From: Isoptericola sp. BMS4
GTDB lineage: Bacteria > Actinomycetota > Actinomycetes > Actinomycetales > Cellulomonadaceae
Assembly: GCF_011634835.1 (NCBI RefSeq)
Contig: NZ_SIRP01000001.1
Span: 2,271,579-2,335,578, forward strand
Length of the DNA stretch: 64,000 nucleotides
Direction of reading: 5' to 3'
Shown: piece by piece, positions 1-11,962 of the stretch
How positions within the stretch are numbered: the first letter of the stretch is position 1
How the letters are laid out: each line of letters starts with the position of its first letter
Notes under the pieces: generated by a model
The model's database searches: none
What the model was told of the DNA's origin: nothing
The model's input: the letters and a program-made list of their open reading frames with translations, nothing else
Made by a program: the position numbers and the translations under genes

Positions 1-245
1 AGGTAGGCCACGGGGAAGCCGAGGACGACGCAGACGACGGTCACGGTCAGGCCGATCCCGAGGGTGCGGCCGATGATCGTCAGGTCGTAGGGGTCGGTGA
101 GCATCTGCCCGAGGCGGGCGAAGACGTCGGCGGTCCCGGTGCCCGGCGGCGACAGGAGCATGAGCGCGGCGGGCACCAGGAACCCGGCGAGCAGCAGCAC
201 CAGGCCAGGCAGCAGGAGCAGCGCCGTGAGGCGGCGTGTGCGCAT
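1..245 (-). CDS. ABC transporter permease, N-terminal part (cut by window edge)
   Basis: The first 81 codons are visible; the rest lies beyond base 1. The protein opens with a short basic stretch (MRTRRL), then a long Leu/Val/Ala membrane helix. A soluble loop follows (about residues 33-58), and then a second hydrophobic helix at the cut. This resembles the first two segments of PotB-type (spermidine/putrescine-like) permeases, which would sit in the cytoplasmic membrane and pair with a second permease, an ATPase and a binding protein. The ATG at 245-243 is preceded by a GAGGGAG Shine-Dalgarno sequence about 7 nt away. It is divergent from a LacI regulator at 437, which suggests local control. 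Substrate unknown. Confidence 0.75.
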   Translation of the reverse strand, partial: MRTRRLTALLLLPGLVLLLAGFLVPAALMLLSPPGTGTADVFARLGQMLTDPYDLTIIGRTLGIGLTVTVVCVVLGFPVAY

Positions 246-271
246 GTGCTCCCTCGTGGTTCGTGGGTGGT

Positions 272-321
272 GCCGGTTGCCGGGTGACGTCGCGTTCGCA
301 ACCGCTCCCGCAACCGGTTCC
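272..321. promoter_or_regulatory. Candidate LacI-family operator array
   Basis: Three copies of the half-site GCAACCG lie in the divergent intergenic region: inverted at 274-280 (CGGTTGC), direct at 298-304, and direct at 310-316. The last continues into the self-complementary AACCGGTT at 312-319. The two direct copies start 12 nt apart, about one helical turn. LacI-family regulators usually bind palindromes with a central CG and often sit next to their own gene, as here. Binding by the 437-1453 product is inference. Confidence 0.5.
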
Positions 322-436
322 ATCGGCTACGGTATGAAACCAGACCGCCCGCTTTCCCGTCCAGCCCCCGTCCGAACAGCGGGCAGGCGCGACGACGGGC
401 CGACGGCGGCACGGCCACGAGGAGAACGGAGAACGG

Positions 437-1453
437 GTGCCCACACTGCTCGACGTCGCGGCCCGCGCCGGCGTGTCCAAGTCGACGGCGTCCCGCGCCC
501 TGAGCCAGCCGCAGCTGGTGGCGGAGCGCACGGTGGAACGGGTCCTCGCCGCGGCGATGGAGCTGGGGTTCGTCCCCAACCGCGCCGCTCGCGAGCTGGC
601 CCGGGGACGCACTGGTGTCGTGGCGCTCGTGGTCCCCACGCTGACGAACACGTTCTTCACGCCCATCATCGGCGGCGCCCAGGACCGTGCCGCCGAGGAC
701 GACCTGCAGGTCACGGTCGCCGTCAACGAGCTGGCCGGCCGGGAGAACCTGGTGCACCTCGAGCGCCTCGCCGCCCAGGTGGACGGCGTGCTGATGGTGG
801 CGCCGCGCTGCTCGGACGAGACGCTGACCACGGCGACGGGCCTGCGCCAGAGCGTCCTGGTGGACCGCGAGCTGCCCGGCACCGCCTCCGTGGTCGCCGA
901 CACCGCGACGGCGTTCGTGGAGCTCCTCCGCTCCCTCGCCGCCGCGGGGCACGAGCGGGTCGCGTTCCTCGGCGGTCCGGACCGCTCCTGGCAGAGCGGG
1001 CAGCGCACCCGCGCCCTGCGCGCCGCCGCGCGCGACCTGGCCGTGGACCTCACGGTCCTGGGCCCCTACCCGCCCACCTTCGCGGCGGGAGTCGACGGCG
1101 TGGACGACGTGCTCGCCAGCGGCGCCACGGTCGCGCTCCCGTACGCCTCCGACCTCGGGCTCGGCACCCTGTTCGGCCTGCACCGGCGGGGGAGGGCCTC
1201 GTGGTCGACGGCGCCGGGCCCGGACGCGGCGGGGGTCGTGGTGGTCGGCCGGCCGCAGGCCCCGATGGTCGACGTCGACGGCGCGCTCCTGGGCAGGCGC
1301 GCGATGGACCGTCTCGTCGGCCGCCTGAACGCCCCGGCCGTCCGTGCCACCCTCGCGACGTTCTCCGCCGCCGGCGCGAGGCCGGCAGCCGTGGCCGAGC
1401 GCGAGGAGGTCGCCGAGCGGCTGCCCGTCGCGGTCGCCTGGCCCGGCGCCTGA
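437..1453 (+). CDS. LacI-family transcriptional regulator
   Basis: A 338-residue DNA-binding repressor. The N-terminal helix-turn-helix is explicit (TLLDVAARAGVSKSTASRAL, about residues 3-22), followed by the hinge and a periplasmic-binding-protein-like effector domain from about residue 62. The motif HERVAFLGG near residue 175 is typical of that domain. The C-terminal half is less conserved than usual: the common ND-containing dimer/effector segment is replaced by ASDLGLGTLFG. Start GTG 437 is chosen because GGAG (428-431) lies 5 nt upstream and the helix-turn-helix begins at once. It is divergent from the ABC permease at 245, so that transporter and itself are likely targets; the effector is probably a small solute but cannot be named. 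Confidence 0.9.
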   Translation: MPTLLDVAARAGVSKSTASRALSQPQLVAERTVERVLAAAMELGFVPNRAARELARGRTGVVALVVPTLTNTFFTPIIGGAQDRAAEDDLQVTVAVNELAGRENLVHLERLAAQVDGVLMVAPRCSDETLTTATGLRQSVLVDRELPGTASVVADTATAFVELLRSLAAAGHERVAFLGGPDRSWQSGQRTRALRAAARDLAVDLTVLGPYPPTFAAGVDGVDDVLASGATVALPYASDLGLGTLFGLHRRGRASWSTAPGPDAAGVVVVGRPQAPMVDVDGALLGRRAMDRLVGRLNAPAVRATLATFSAAGARPAAVAEREEVAERLPVAVAWPGA

Positions 1454-1513
1454 GCGCCGCCGCCCCGTTCCTCCCTCCGCGCCGGATCCGGGCCCGCCGG
1501 ACGACGGCCCCGG

Positions 1514-1519
1514 TACGGT
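1514..1519 (+). promoter_or_regulatory. -10 hexamer TACGGT, leaderless-type promoter of the M20 peptidase
   Basis: TACGGT is followed by exactly 6 nt and then GTG 1526. A TAnnnT hexamer this close to the start codon places +1 at or next to the start codon, the hallmark of actinobacterial leaderless genes. No Shine-Dalgarno sequence is needed or seen. Confidence 0.6.
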
Positions 1520-1525
1520 GAGCGG

Positions 1526-2911
1526 GTGACGTCCCAGCCGATCGCCCAGAGCCAGACGGAGCCCGCCAGCGGGCGCGCCGCCCATCCCACCGCCGAGCAG
1601 GAGGTCGTCGGCGTCTGCCGCGACCTGCTGCGCATGGACACCTCGAACTACGGCAACGGCGAGGGGCGCGAGCGGGAGGCCGCCGAGCACGTGGCCGGGC
1701 TGCTCACCGAGGTGGGGCTCGACGTCGAGGTGTTCGAGTCCCGGCCCGGGCGCACGTCGGTCGTCACCCGCATCGAGGGCACCGACCCCACCCGGCCCGC
1801 GCTCGTCCTGCACGGCCACACCGACGTGGTCCCCGCGGCGGCCGCCGACTGGTCGGTGGACCCGTTCGCGGGCGAGGAGACCGACGGGCTGCTGTGGGGC
1901 CGCGGCGCCGTCGACATGAAGGACATGGACGCCATGATCCTGTCCGTCGTGCGGCAGATGGTCCGCGAGGGCCGCCGCCCGCAGCGCGACGTGATCGTGG
2001 CGATGTTCGCGGACGAGGAGAACGGCGGCGTGTACGGCGCGCAGTGGGCGGTGAACCACCGGCCCGACCTCTTCGAGGGCGCCACCGAGGCCATCAGCGA
2101 GGTCGGCGGCTTCTCCGTCGACGTCGGCGGGCGCCGCGCCTACCTGCTGCAGACCGCGGAGAAGGGGCTGGGCTGGCTGCGCCTGGTCGCCGACGGCCGC
2201 GCCGGGCACGGCTCCCAGGTCAACCACGAGAACGCCGTCACCGAGCTCGCGGCCGCCGTCGCCCGCATCGGCCGGCACCGGTGGCCGTACACCCTGACAC
2301 CGACCGTCGAGCGCCTGCTGCGCGGCGTGGCCGACCTCACGGGGCTCCCGTTCGACCCGGCCGGCACGGACGGCTCCGGCGCCGTGGACCGCGCCCAGGT
2401 GGACGCGCTCGTCGACGCGCTCGGGCCGGCCGCGAAGTTCGTCGGCGCCACCGTGCGGCACACGGCGAACCCGACCCAGCTGGAGGCGGGCTACAAGGCC
2501 AACGTGGTCCCGGGGCGCGCCGAGGCCTCCCTCGACGCCCGCTTCCTGCCGGGCCGCGAGGCCGAGGGCATGGAGACGCTGCGCGAGCTCGCCGGGCCGC
2601 ACGTGCGCATCGAGCCGATCCACCAGGACACCTCGCTCGAGGTGCCGTTCTCCGGCGACCTCGTCGACGCCATGGTCGCCTCCCTGGACGCGGAGGACCC
2701 GGGAGCGGCCGTGCTGCCGTACACCCTCTCCGGCGGCACCGACAACAAGTCGCTGTCCCGGCTCGGCATCACCGGCTACGGCTTCGCGCCCCTGCGGCTG
2801 CCCGCCGAGCTGGACTTCGCGGGCATGTTCCACGGCGTGGACGAGCGCGTCCCGACCGACGCCCTGCGGTTCGGCACGCGCGTCCTGGACCGTCTGCTGA
2901 GCACCTGCTGA
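1526..2911 (+). CDS. M20/M25/M40-family metallopeptidase
   Basis: A 461-residue dizinc exopeptidase-fold enzyme (ArgE/DapE/carboxypeptidase G2 group). The metal and catalytic signatures are in order: HGHTDVVP (residues 96-103), the bridging Asp in WGRGAVDMKD (D130), and DEEN (163-166) with the catalytic Glu followed by a metal Glu. A dimerisation lid domain follows, and a late FHGVDER segment gives the last His ligand. The start GTG 1526 sits 6 nt after a TACGGT hexamer. The protein is cytoplasmic, with no signal peptide. It converges with the fructosamine kinase-like gene only 16 nt downstream. The substrate (dipeptide or N-acylated amino acid) cannot be told from sequence. Confidence 0.9.
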   Translation: MTSQPIAQSQTEPASGRAAHPTAEQEVVGVCRDLLRMDTSNYGNGEGREREAAEHVAGLLTEVGLDVEVFESRPGRTSVVTRIEGTDPTRPALVLHGHTDVVPAAAADWSVDPFAGEETDGLLWGRGAVDMKDMDAMILSVVRQMVREGRRPQRDVIVAMFADEENGGVYGAQWAVNHRPDLFEGATEAISEVGGFSVDVGGRRAYLLQTAEKGLGWLRLVADGRAGHGSQVNHENAVTELAAAVARIGRHRWPYTLTPTVERLLRGVADLTGLPFDPAGTDGSGAVDRAQVDALVDALGPAAKFVGATVRHTANPTQLEAGYKANVVPGRAEASLDARFLPGREAEGMETLRELAGPHVRIEPIHQDTSLEVPFSGDLVDAMVASLDAEDPGAAVLPYTLSGGTDNKSLSRLGITGYGFAPLRLPAELDFAGMFHGVDERVPTDALRFGTRVLDRLLSTC

Positions 2912-2927
2912 TCACCCGCCGAGCTTG

Positions 2928-3728
2928 TCACCCGCCGAGCGCGGCGAGAAGGTCGCGGGTGGCGTCGACGTAGCCACCGCCGAACAGGACCGCGTGCACG
3001 GCCAGGGGATAGAGCTGGTGCAGCGACACCCGGTCCCGCCACCCGGGGGCGAGCGGGTGGGCGTCGGCGTACCCGGCGAGGATCGCGTCCAGGTGCGGGG
3101 CGCCGAACAGCGCGAGCATCGCGAGGTCGCACTCGCGGTGCCCACCGTGCGCGGCCGGGTCCACGAGGACGGCCTCGACCCCGTCGGTCCCCGGCCCGTC
3201 GGGCCCCGCGGCCCACAGCACGTTGCCGGACCACAGGTCGCCGTGCAGCCGGGCCGGGGGTTCGTCGGCGGCCGCGCCGGCGAGGTCGGGGAGCCGGGCG
3301 CAGACGCGCTCGACGGCGTCGGCGTCCCGCCCGGTGAGGACGCCGCGCTCGCGGCCCTGCGTGACGACCGGCCGCAGTCGCGCCTGCGCGTAGAACGACG
3401 GCCAGTCGTCCCAGGCGCCGGAGACGAGCTCGAGAGGGTCGTCGAGCGGCCCGAAGTACCCGGGCCCGTCGGCGCCCGGGGGCAGGGCGCCGAAGGCGGG
3501 GGCGCCGGCGTCGTGCATGACGGCCAGGCGCCGCCCCAGGGCGCGCGCTGCGGCCGGCGTCGGACGGGCCGCGGCGACCCGGGTCAGGTCCAGGTGGGCC
3601 GGCCCGACGTCGAGCACCTCGGCGACGCGCGGCCCGCCCGGGACGGCGATCCAGCGCAGCCCCGCGGCCTCCGTGGCGAAGAACCCGGGCGGGGCGTCGG
3701 GACGTGCCTTGCGAAAGGTCTCGACCAT
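2928..3728 (-). CDS. Fructosamine kinase family protein (FN3K/APH fold)
   Basis: A 266-residue kinase of the fructosamine/ketosamine-3-kinase group, which phosphorylates sugar-amine adducts so that the glycation product breaks down. The Brenner-type catalytic motif HGDLWSGN is at 162-169. The metal-binding segment LVDPAAHGGHRECDLAML (188-205) and the helix LYPLAVHAVLFGGGY follow as in the family. The N-terminus begins directly at APPGFF-EAAGL, so the first strands of the nucleotide-binding lobe are short; the frame is closed upstream by the preceding gene's stop and GAGGAAA lies just before ATG 3728, so this start is forced. It lies 21 nt behind the DUF5703 gene, probably co-transcribed. Confidence 0.88.
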   Translation of the reverse strand: MVETFRKARPDAPPGFFATEAAGLRWIAVPGGPRVAEVLDVGPAHLDLTRVAAARPTPAAARALGRRLAVMHDAGAPAFGALPPGADGPGYFGPLDDPLELVSGAWDDWPSFYAQARLRPVVTQGRERGVLTGRDADAVERVCARLPDLAGAAADEPPARLHGDLWSGNVLWAAGPDGPGTDGVEAVLVDPAAHGGHRECDLAMLALFGAPHLDAILAGYADAHPLAPGWRDRVSLHQLYPLAVHAVLFGGGYVDATRDLLAALGG

Positions 3729-3749
3729 GCGTTTCCTCGGCAGACGGGG

Positions 3750-4013
3750 TCAGAACGTCGGGGAGACCTTGATGATCTTGCGGCGCAGCCAGACCTTGCG
3801 CTCCCCGCCGATGTAGAGCCGCGTGCGGGCCAGCTCCCAGCGGCCGTACTCGGCCTCCTCGGTGAGCAGCCGGCGAGCGTCGGGGACGCTCGTGCCCCGG
3901 TCGATCGTCACGACCCGGTACTCGTACTGCCCGTGCCTGCGCCAGGCGGACCGGCTCCCCGCGGCGGGGTCCGGTCCGGTGCCGTGCTGGCTCCTCGACG
4001 AGCTCGACTCCAT
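3750..4013 (-). CDS. DUF5703 family small protein
   Basis: An 87-residue basic cytoplasmic protein with no signal peptide or membrane segment. The core, about residues 28-85, reads YEYRVVTIDRGTS, then ARRLLTEEAEYGRWELARTR, then a basic tail VWLRRKII. This pattern is the actinobacterial DUF5703 family, for which I know no assigned function. The first 25 residues are Ser-rich and probably disordered, and ATG 4013 may be earlier than the true start. It is followed at 21 nt by the fructosamine kinase gene and stands back-to-back with the acidic protein at 4144. Confidence 0.8.
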   Translation of the reverse strand: MESSSSRSQHGTGPDPAAGSRSAWRRHGQYEYRVVTIDRGTSVPDARRLLTEEAEYGRWELARTRLYIGGERKVWLRRKIIKVSPTF

Positions 4014-4131
4014 CCTCGCCCTCCCGACGACGTCGTGTCGCGGACCGCCCGGCCGGGGTCGCGAGGGGCGTGGTCCCGGGCCGTTTCGTCCACGAGCCGT
4101 TTTCGTCTGCCCATTGTGCCCCGCGGAGCGC

Positions 4132-4137
4132 TACGGT
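4132..4137 (+). promoter_or_regulatory. -10 hexamer TACGGT of the small acidic protein gene
   Basis: TACGGT, 6-nt spacer, then ATG 4144: same geometry as the other leaderless-type starts in this window. The spacer contains CGGAG, which could also act weakly as a Shine-Dalgarno. Confidence 0.55.
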
Positions 4138-4143
4138 CGGAGC

Positions 4144-4491
4144 ATGACCGCAGACCCGCGTGCCGCGCTGGACCGCTTCGTCGCCGCGTTGGAGAGCCAC
4201 TACCACGCGGTGTCGACCCGCCGGGGCGAGGACGACCCCGCCGTCGACGACGCCTACGAGGTGCTCGCCGACGCCTTCGAGGTCTACGAGGACGCCCTGG
4301 CCCAGGTGTACGCCGAGGTGACGCCCTTCTACCTCGACGACGGCGAGGACGACGGCGAGGACGACGACTCGGACGACGACTCGGACGACGACGCCGCGGA
4401 GGACGGGAGCGACGCCGAGGACGACGACCTCGACGACGACTACTTCGACGAGGCGGCCACCCGGCGCGAGGGGAGCGGCGCGGGCCGCTGA
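4144..4491 (+). CDS. Small protein with acidic repeat tail, function unknown
   Basis: A 115-residue protein. Residues 1-62 look like a helical domain (AALDRFVAALESHYHAV, then DAYEVLADAFEVYEDAL). Residues 63-105 are a run of Asp/Glu/Ser built from short repeats of GEDD and DSDDD, followed by a short basic end. Homologues with this helical head plus acidic tail occur in related actinobacteria, but I do not know a function. It is soluble, with no export signal. The tail is encoded by imperfect gac/gag tandem codons and is likely to vary in length by slippage. It converges with the aldo/keto reductase gene. Confidence 0.75.
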   Translation: MTADPRAALDRFVAALESHYHAVSTRRGEDDPAVDDAYEVLADAFEVYEDALAQVYAEVTPFYLDDGEDDGEDDDSDDDSDDDAAEDGSDAEDDDLDDDYFDEAATRREGSGAGR

Positions 4492-4492
4492 C

Positions 4493-4506
4493 CCGGGGCG
4501 CCCCGG
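4493..4506. terminator. Short GC palindrome between convergent genes
   Basis: A perfect 14-nt palindrome (CCGGGGCGCCCCGG) lies in the 21-nt gap between the acidic protein and the aldo/keto reductase gene. It can form a 5-bp stem in either transcript, without a T-run. Weak candidate for a shared terminator. Confidence 0.3.
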
Positions 4507-4512
4507 CGGCGG

Positions 4513-5487
4513 TCACCAGCGTTCCGGGTACCCCAGCTCGAGCGCCGAGACGTCGTCCAGGGCGCCGTGGACCTCGCCGGGCAGCTCCAGGTCGACCGCG
4601 GCCAGGGAGGTGCGCAGCTGCGCGGGCGTCCGCGCGCCGACCACGGCGCTCGCGAGGGCCTCGCGGGCGAGCAGCCACGCCAGCGCCACCTCGAGGGGTG
4701 CCCGGCCGAGGCCGTCCGCGGCGGTGGCCACGGCCTCCACGACGGCAGACGACGTGTCGTCGAGGTACGGGTCGACGAACGCCGCGAGGTGTGGTGACGC
4801 CGCACGGGAGTCGGCCGGCAGCGAGCGGCGGTACTTGCCCGTGAGCACGCCGCGCCCCAGCGGCGACCAGGCGAGCACGCCCAGGCCCAGCGCGGACGCC
4901 GCCGGCACCACGTCGCGCTCCACGCCGCGCTGCAGCAGCGAGTACTCGAGCTCCAGGGCCGTCAGCCCGACGCCGTCGGCGCCCGAGCCCGTCAGGAGCG
5001 TGGCGGCCCGCGCCGCCGCCCACGCCGGGTGGTTGGCCAGGCCCACGTAGCGGGCACGGCCGGACGACACCGCCAGCCGCAGCGCGGACACCGTCTCGTC
5101 CAGCGGCGTGGCCGGGTCGGGGCACGCGGCGAGGAAGAGGTCCACGTGGTCGGTGCCGAGACGCTCCAGCGACGCGTCGAGGTCGGCGAGCAGCCCGCCG
5201 CGGGACGCGTCCACGGTCGCGCCGCCGGGACCGCCGCGGACCCCGCCCTTGGTGCACAGCACGACCTCGTCCCGGTGCACCGTGCCGGACAGGAGCGACC
5301 CGATGAGCCGCTCCGCGTCGCCGTCGCCGTACGTGGCGGCCGTGTCCACGAGATTCCCGCCCGCGTCGAGGAAGTCCCGGAGCTGCTCGGCCGCGTCGAG
5401 CTCGTCGGTGTCCCGCGCCCACGTCATGGTCCCCAGGCCCAGCACGGACACCCGCAGGCCGGACCGGCCCACCGCTCGACGCTCCAT
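4513..5487 (-). CDS. Aldo/keto reductase family protein lacking the usual catalytic His
   Basis: A 324-residue TIM-barrel protein of the NADPH-dependent aldo/keto reductase superfamily. VGRSGLRVSVLGLGTMTW opens the barrel. VDTAATYGDG carries Asp48 and the catalytic Tyr53, and VLCTKGG carries Lys80. NADP-binding elements near the C-terminus are present (ALAWLLA, SAVVGARTPAQL). The fourth tetrad member is missing: where the family usually has a His two residues before PD, this protein has LFLAACPD with Ala121. Activity may be altered or the fold reused. ATG 5487 starts at the family's first strand. It is back-to-back with uppP. Confidence 0.88.
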   Translation of the reverse strand: MERRAVGRSGLRVSVLGLGTMTWARDTDELDAAEQLRDFLDAGGNLVDTAATYGDGDAERLIGSLLSGTVHRDEVVLCTKGGVRGGPGGATVDASRGGLLADLDASLERLGTDHVDLFLAACPDPATPLDETVSALRLAVSSGRARYVGLANHPAWAAARAATLLTGSGADGVGLTALELEYSLLQRGVERDVVPAASALGLGVLAWSPLGRGVLTGKYRRSLPADSRAASPHLAAFVDPYLDDTSSAVVEAVATAADGLGRAPLEVALAWLLAREALASAVVGARTPAQLRTSLAAVDLELPGEVHGALDDVSALELGYPERW

Positions 5488-5543
5488 GGGGCGCAAGGCT
5501 ACCGGCGCGGTGGTCGGCGGGCAGGAGCACGCGCCGCGCCCGG

Positions 5544-5549
5544 TAGTGT
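5544..5549 (+). promoter_or_regulatory. -10-like hexamer TAGTGT before uppP
   Basis: TAGTGT ends 8 nt before GTG 5558, giving a leaderless or nearly leaderless start. The spacing is slightly longer than the 6 nt seen elsewhere. Confidence 0.45.
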
Positions 5550-5557
5550 TGCCGCCC

Positions 5558-6430
5558 GTGAATGCGTGGGAAGCGATCCTCCTGGGACTGGTGCAGGGCC
5601 TGACCGAGTTCCTCCCGATCTCGTCGAGCGCGCACCTGCGCATCGTCGGCGAGCTCATCGGCTCCAGCGACCCGGGGGCGGCCTTCACTGCGATCACCCA
5701 GATCGGCACGGAGGCCGCCGTCCTGCTCTACTACCGCAGGACGATCCGGGACGTGTGCGTCGGCTGGTGGACCTCGCTCGCCGGCAAGCACGGCCGCGAC
5801 TGGCGCGCCCGCATGGGCGCCCACGACCCGCACGCCCGCATGGCCTGGTACATCGCCCTCGGGTCGGTCCCGATCGTCGTGCTCGGCCTGCTGTTCCAGG
5901 ACGCGATCGAGACGACGCTGCGCAACCTGTGGATCACCGTGACCACCCTGGTCGTCTTCGGCCTGCTGCTCGGCTGGGCCGACCGCATCGGCCGGCGTAC
6001 CCGGACCCTGGACACCCTGACTCCCCGGCGCGCGATCGCGTTCGGGCTCGCCCAGGCGCTGGCGCTCGTGCCCGGCGTCTCACGTTCCGGTGGGACGATC
6101 ACCGCGGGCCTGCTCATGGGCTTCACGCGCAAGGCCGCGGCCGACTACTCGTTCCTGCTCGCCGTGCCGGCCGTCCTCGGCTCCGGTTTCTACCAGCTCG
6201 CCAAGTCCCTCGGTGACGACCCTGCCCCGGGCTCGCCCGGCGGGTTCGCCACCCTGGTCGCCACGCTCGTGGCGTTCGTCGTCGGCTACGTCGTGATCAT
6301 CGGCTTCCTCAGGCTCATCACCACGCACTCGTTCATGCCGTTCGTCTGGTACCGGCTCGGCCTCGCAGCGGTCGTCGTCGTCCTGCTGCTCACCGGGGTG
6401 CTGACGCCGAACGGCGGCATCGTCGTCTGA
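5558..6430 (+). CDS. uppP: Undecaprenyl-diphosphatase UppP (BacA family)
   Basis: A 290-residue polytopic membrane enzyme that removes a phosphate from undecaprenyl diphosphate so the lipid carrier can be reused for peptidoglycan and other wall polymers. Both active-site regions are present: QGLTEFLPISSSAHL (13-27), with the conserved Glu and Ser cluster, and PGVSRSGGTI in the second half. About eight hydrophobic segments are visible. Length is normal for the family. The start GTG 5558 gives VNAWEAILLGLVQG, the usual N-terminus. mshC begins 69 nt downstream with its own promoter-like hexamer. Confidence 0.96.
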   Translation: MNAWEAILLGLVQGLTEFLPISSSAHLRIVGELIGSSDPGAAFTAITQIGTEAAVLLYYRRTIRDVCVGWWTSLAGKHGRDWRARMGAHDPHARMAWYIALGSVPIVVLGLLFQDAIETTLRNLWITVTTLVVFGLLLGWADRIGRRTRTLDTLTPRRAIAFGLAQALALVPGVSRSGGTITAGLLMGFTRKAAADYSFLLAVPAVLGSGFYQLAKSLGDDPAPGSPGGFATLVATLVAFVVGYVVIIGFLRLITTHSFMPFVWYRLGLAAVVVVLLLTGVLTPNGGIVV

Positions 6431-6487
6431 CACGCTGCCGGCCGTCTCGCCGCGAAGCGCGGCGACAGGGCACGCTGATCAGGCCGG

Positions 6488-6493
6488 TAGCCT
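6488..6493 (+). promoter_or_regulatory. -10 hexamer TAGCCT of mshC (leaderless type)
   Basis: TAGCCT, 6-nt spacer, GTG 6500. No Shine-Dalgarno in the spacer. Confidence 0.6.
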
Positions 6494-6499
6494 GGGCAC

Positions 6500-7780
6500 G
6501 TGCGTTCCTGGCCCGCCCCGCAGATCCCCGAGATCCCCCGCCCCGCCGACGGCCCCGCCGCCGTCCGGGTGCACGACTCGACCACCGGTGACCTCGTCGA
6601 GGCAGCCCCCGGCGCCACGGCGCGGTTCTACGTGTGCGGCATCACGCCGTACGACGCGACGCACCTGGGGCACGCGAACACCTACCTCGCGTTCGACCTG
6701 CTGCACCGCGCGTGGCTCGACGCCGGCAAGGACGTGACGTACGCGTCGAACGTCACCGACGTCGACGACCCGCTGCTCGAGCGGGCGACCGCCACCGGCG
6801 TGGACTGGCAGGAGCTCGCGGCCGAGCAGACCGCGCTGTACCGCGAGGACATGACGGCGCTCGGCGTCATCCCGCCCGCCACGTGGACCGGCGCCGTCGA
6901 GTCCGTCCCGGCCGTCGTCGCGGCGGTCGAGCACATGCTGGACACCGGGGCCGCGTACCGCGTGCCCGTCGAGCCCGGCGCGGGCGGCGACGACCCCGGG
7001 CTCGGCGACGTCTACGCCGACCTGTCCGCCGACCCGTCGTTCGGCGAGGTCTCCCGCCTCGACTCCCGCACCATGGCCGAGCTGTTCGCCGAGCGCGGCG
7101 GGGACCCGGAGCGCGAGGGCAAGAAGAACGCCCTGGACCCGCTGCTGTGGCGCCGCGAGCGACCCGGCGAGCCCGCATGGGACGGTGGCCGGCTCGGCAC
7201 CGGCCGGCCGGGCTGGCACGTCGAGTGCGCCGTGATCGCCCGCGACGGGCTGGGCCTCCCGTTCGACCTGCAGGGCGGGGGAGCGGACCTCCTGTTCCCG
7301 CACCACGAGATGTCGACGTCCCACGACCGGGTGCTGGGCGGTGGCGGGGCACGGGTGCACCTGCACGCCGGGCTCGTCGCCTACCAGGGCGAGAAGATGA
7401 GCAAGTCGCGCGGCAACCTCGTCTTCGTCTCCGCCCTGCGCGCCGACGGCGTCGACCCGATGGCGATCCGGCTCGCCCTGCTCGCGCACCACTACCGCAC
7501 CGAGTGGGAGTGGACCGGCGACGACCTGCGGACGGGCGCGGAGCGGCTGGACCGCTGGCGGTCCGCCGTGTCCGGCAACGGCGCCCCCGACCCGGCGGCG
7601 ATGGTCGCGGCCGTGCGGGCGGCCGTGGCGGACGACCTGGACGCCCCGACGGCGCTCGCGGCGGTCGACGCCTGGGCGGCCGAGGCCCTCGACGGCGGCC
7701 GGGACACCGCTGACGATCTCGAGGGTGCCCCCGGCCTCGCCGCGCGCGCCGTCGACGCCCTGCTCGGCGTGCGGCTCTGA
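6500..7780 (+). CDS. mshC: L-cysteine:1D-myo-inositol 2-amino-2-deoxy-alpha-D-glucopyranoside ligase
   Basis: A 426-residue cytoplasmic ligase that joins cysteine to GlcN-Ins with ATP, the third enzymatic step of mycothiol synthesis, the thiol buffer of actinobacteria. It is derived from cysteinyl-tRNA synthetase. It keeps [17 protein letters not shown], with the zinc Cys46 and the HIGH-type motif HLGH (55-58), then [10 protein letters not shown] with further zinc ligands, then HHEMS and EKMSKSRGN (KMSKS loop). It lacks the tRNA-binding C-terminal domain of CysS, which separates MshC from CysS. The start GTG 6500 follows TAGCCT by 6 nt. Confidence 0.96.
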   Translation: MRSWPAPQIPEIPRPADGPAAVRVHDSTTGDLVEAAPGATARFYVCGITPYDATHLGHANTYLAFDLLHRAWLDAGKDVTYASNVTDVDDPLLERATATGVDWQELAAEQTALYREDMTALGVIPPATWTGAVESVPAVVAAVEHMLDTGAAYRVPVEPGAGGDDPGLGDVYADLSADPSFGEVSRLDSRTMAELFAERGGDPEREGKKNALDPLLWRRERPGEPAWDGGRLGTGRPGWHVECAVIARDGLGLPFDLQGGGADLLFPHHEMSTSHDRVLGGGGARVHLHAGLVAYQGEKMSKSRGNLVFVSALRADGVDPMAIRLALLAHHYRTEWEWTGDDLRTGAERLDRWRSAVSGNGAPDPAAMVAAVRAAVADDLDAPTALAAVDAWAAEALDGGRDTADDLEGAPGLAARAVDALLGVRL

Positions 7781-7797
7781 CGTCGGCCCGACGGTCC

Positions 7798-7818
7798 CGC
7801 GCACGACGACGGTGCGCG
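7798..7818. terminator. Hairpin between convergent mshC and PAC2 genes
   Basis: The arms CGCGCAC (7798-7804) and GTGCGCG (7812-7818) enclose a 7-nt loop in the 67-nt gap between two converging genes. There is no T-run; a bidirectional stop is plausible. Confidence 0.4.
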
Positions 7819-7847
7819 CACCGGTCGGTCCCGGCCGTTCGCGCTCC

Positions 7848-11830
<3,983 letters not shown>

Positions 11831-11962
11831 GGACATCGTGAACGGCGACCGCTCCGTGAAATGAACCACGCTCACGTCGGTGTTCACGTCTAGGGTGCTG
11901 TATCTCGGGGGCGCCTTCCCGGCCGGGGAGGTGGCCACCCGGGCCGTACGAGAGGGGATGCG
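11831..11962 (+). promoter_or_regulatory. Intergenic promoter region upstream of mpa
   Basis: The 132-nt gap holds GTTCAC at 11881-11886 and TAGGGT at 11891-11896, but the spacing is too short to be a -35/-10 pair; TAGGGT alone is the likelier -10. AGAGGGG at 11951-11957 is the Shine-Dalgarno sequence for ATG 11963. The proteasome locus probably starts transcription here. Confidence 0.4.

Noticed and set aside
80..2833. A 917-codon minus-strand frame across the LacI and M20 genes
   Set aside because: Shadow of real plus-strand genes; composition is Arg/Gly/Val-rich without any motif.
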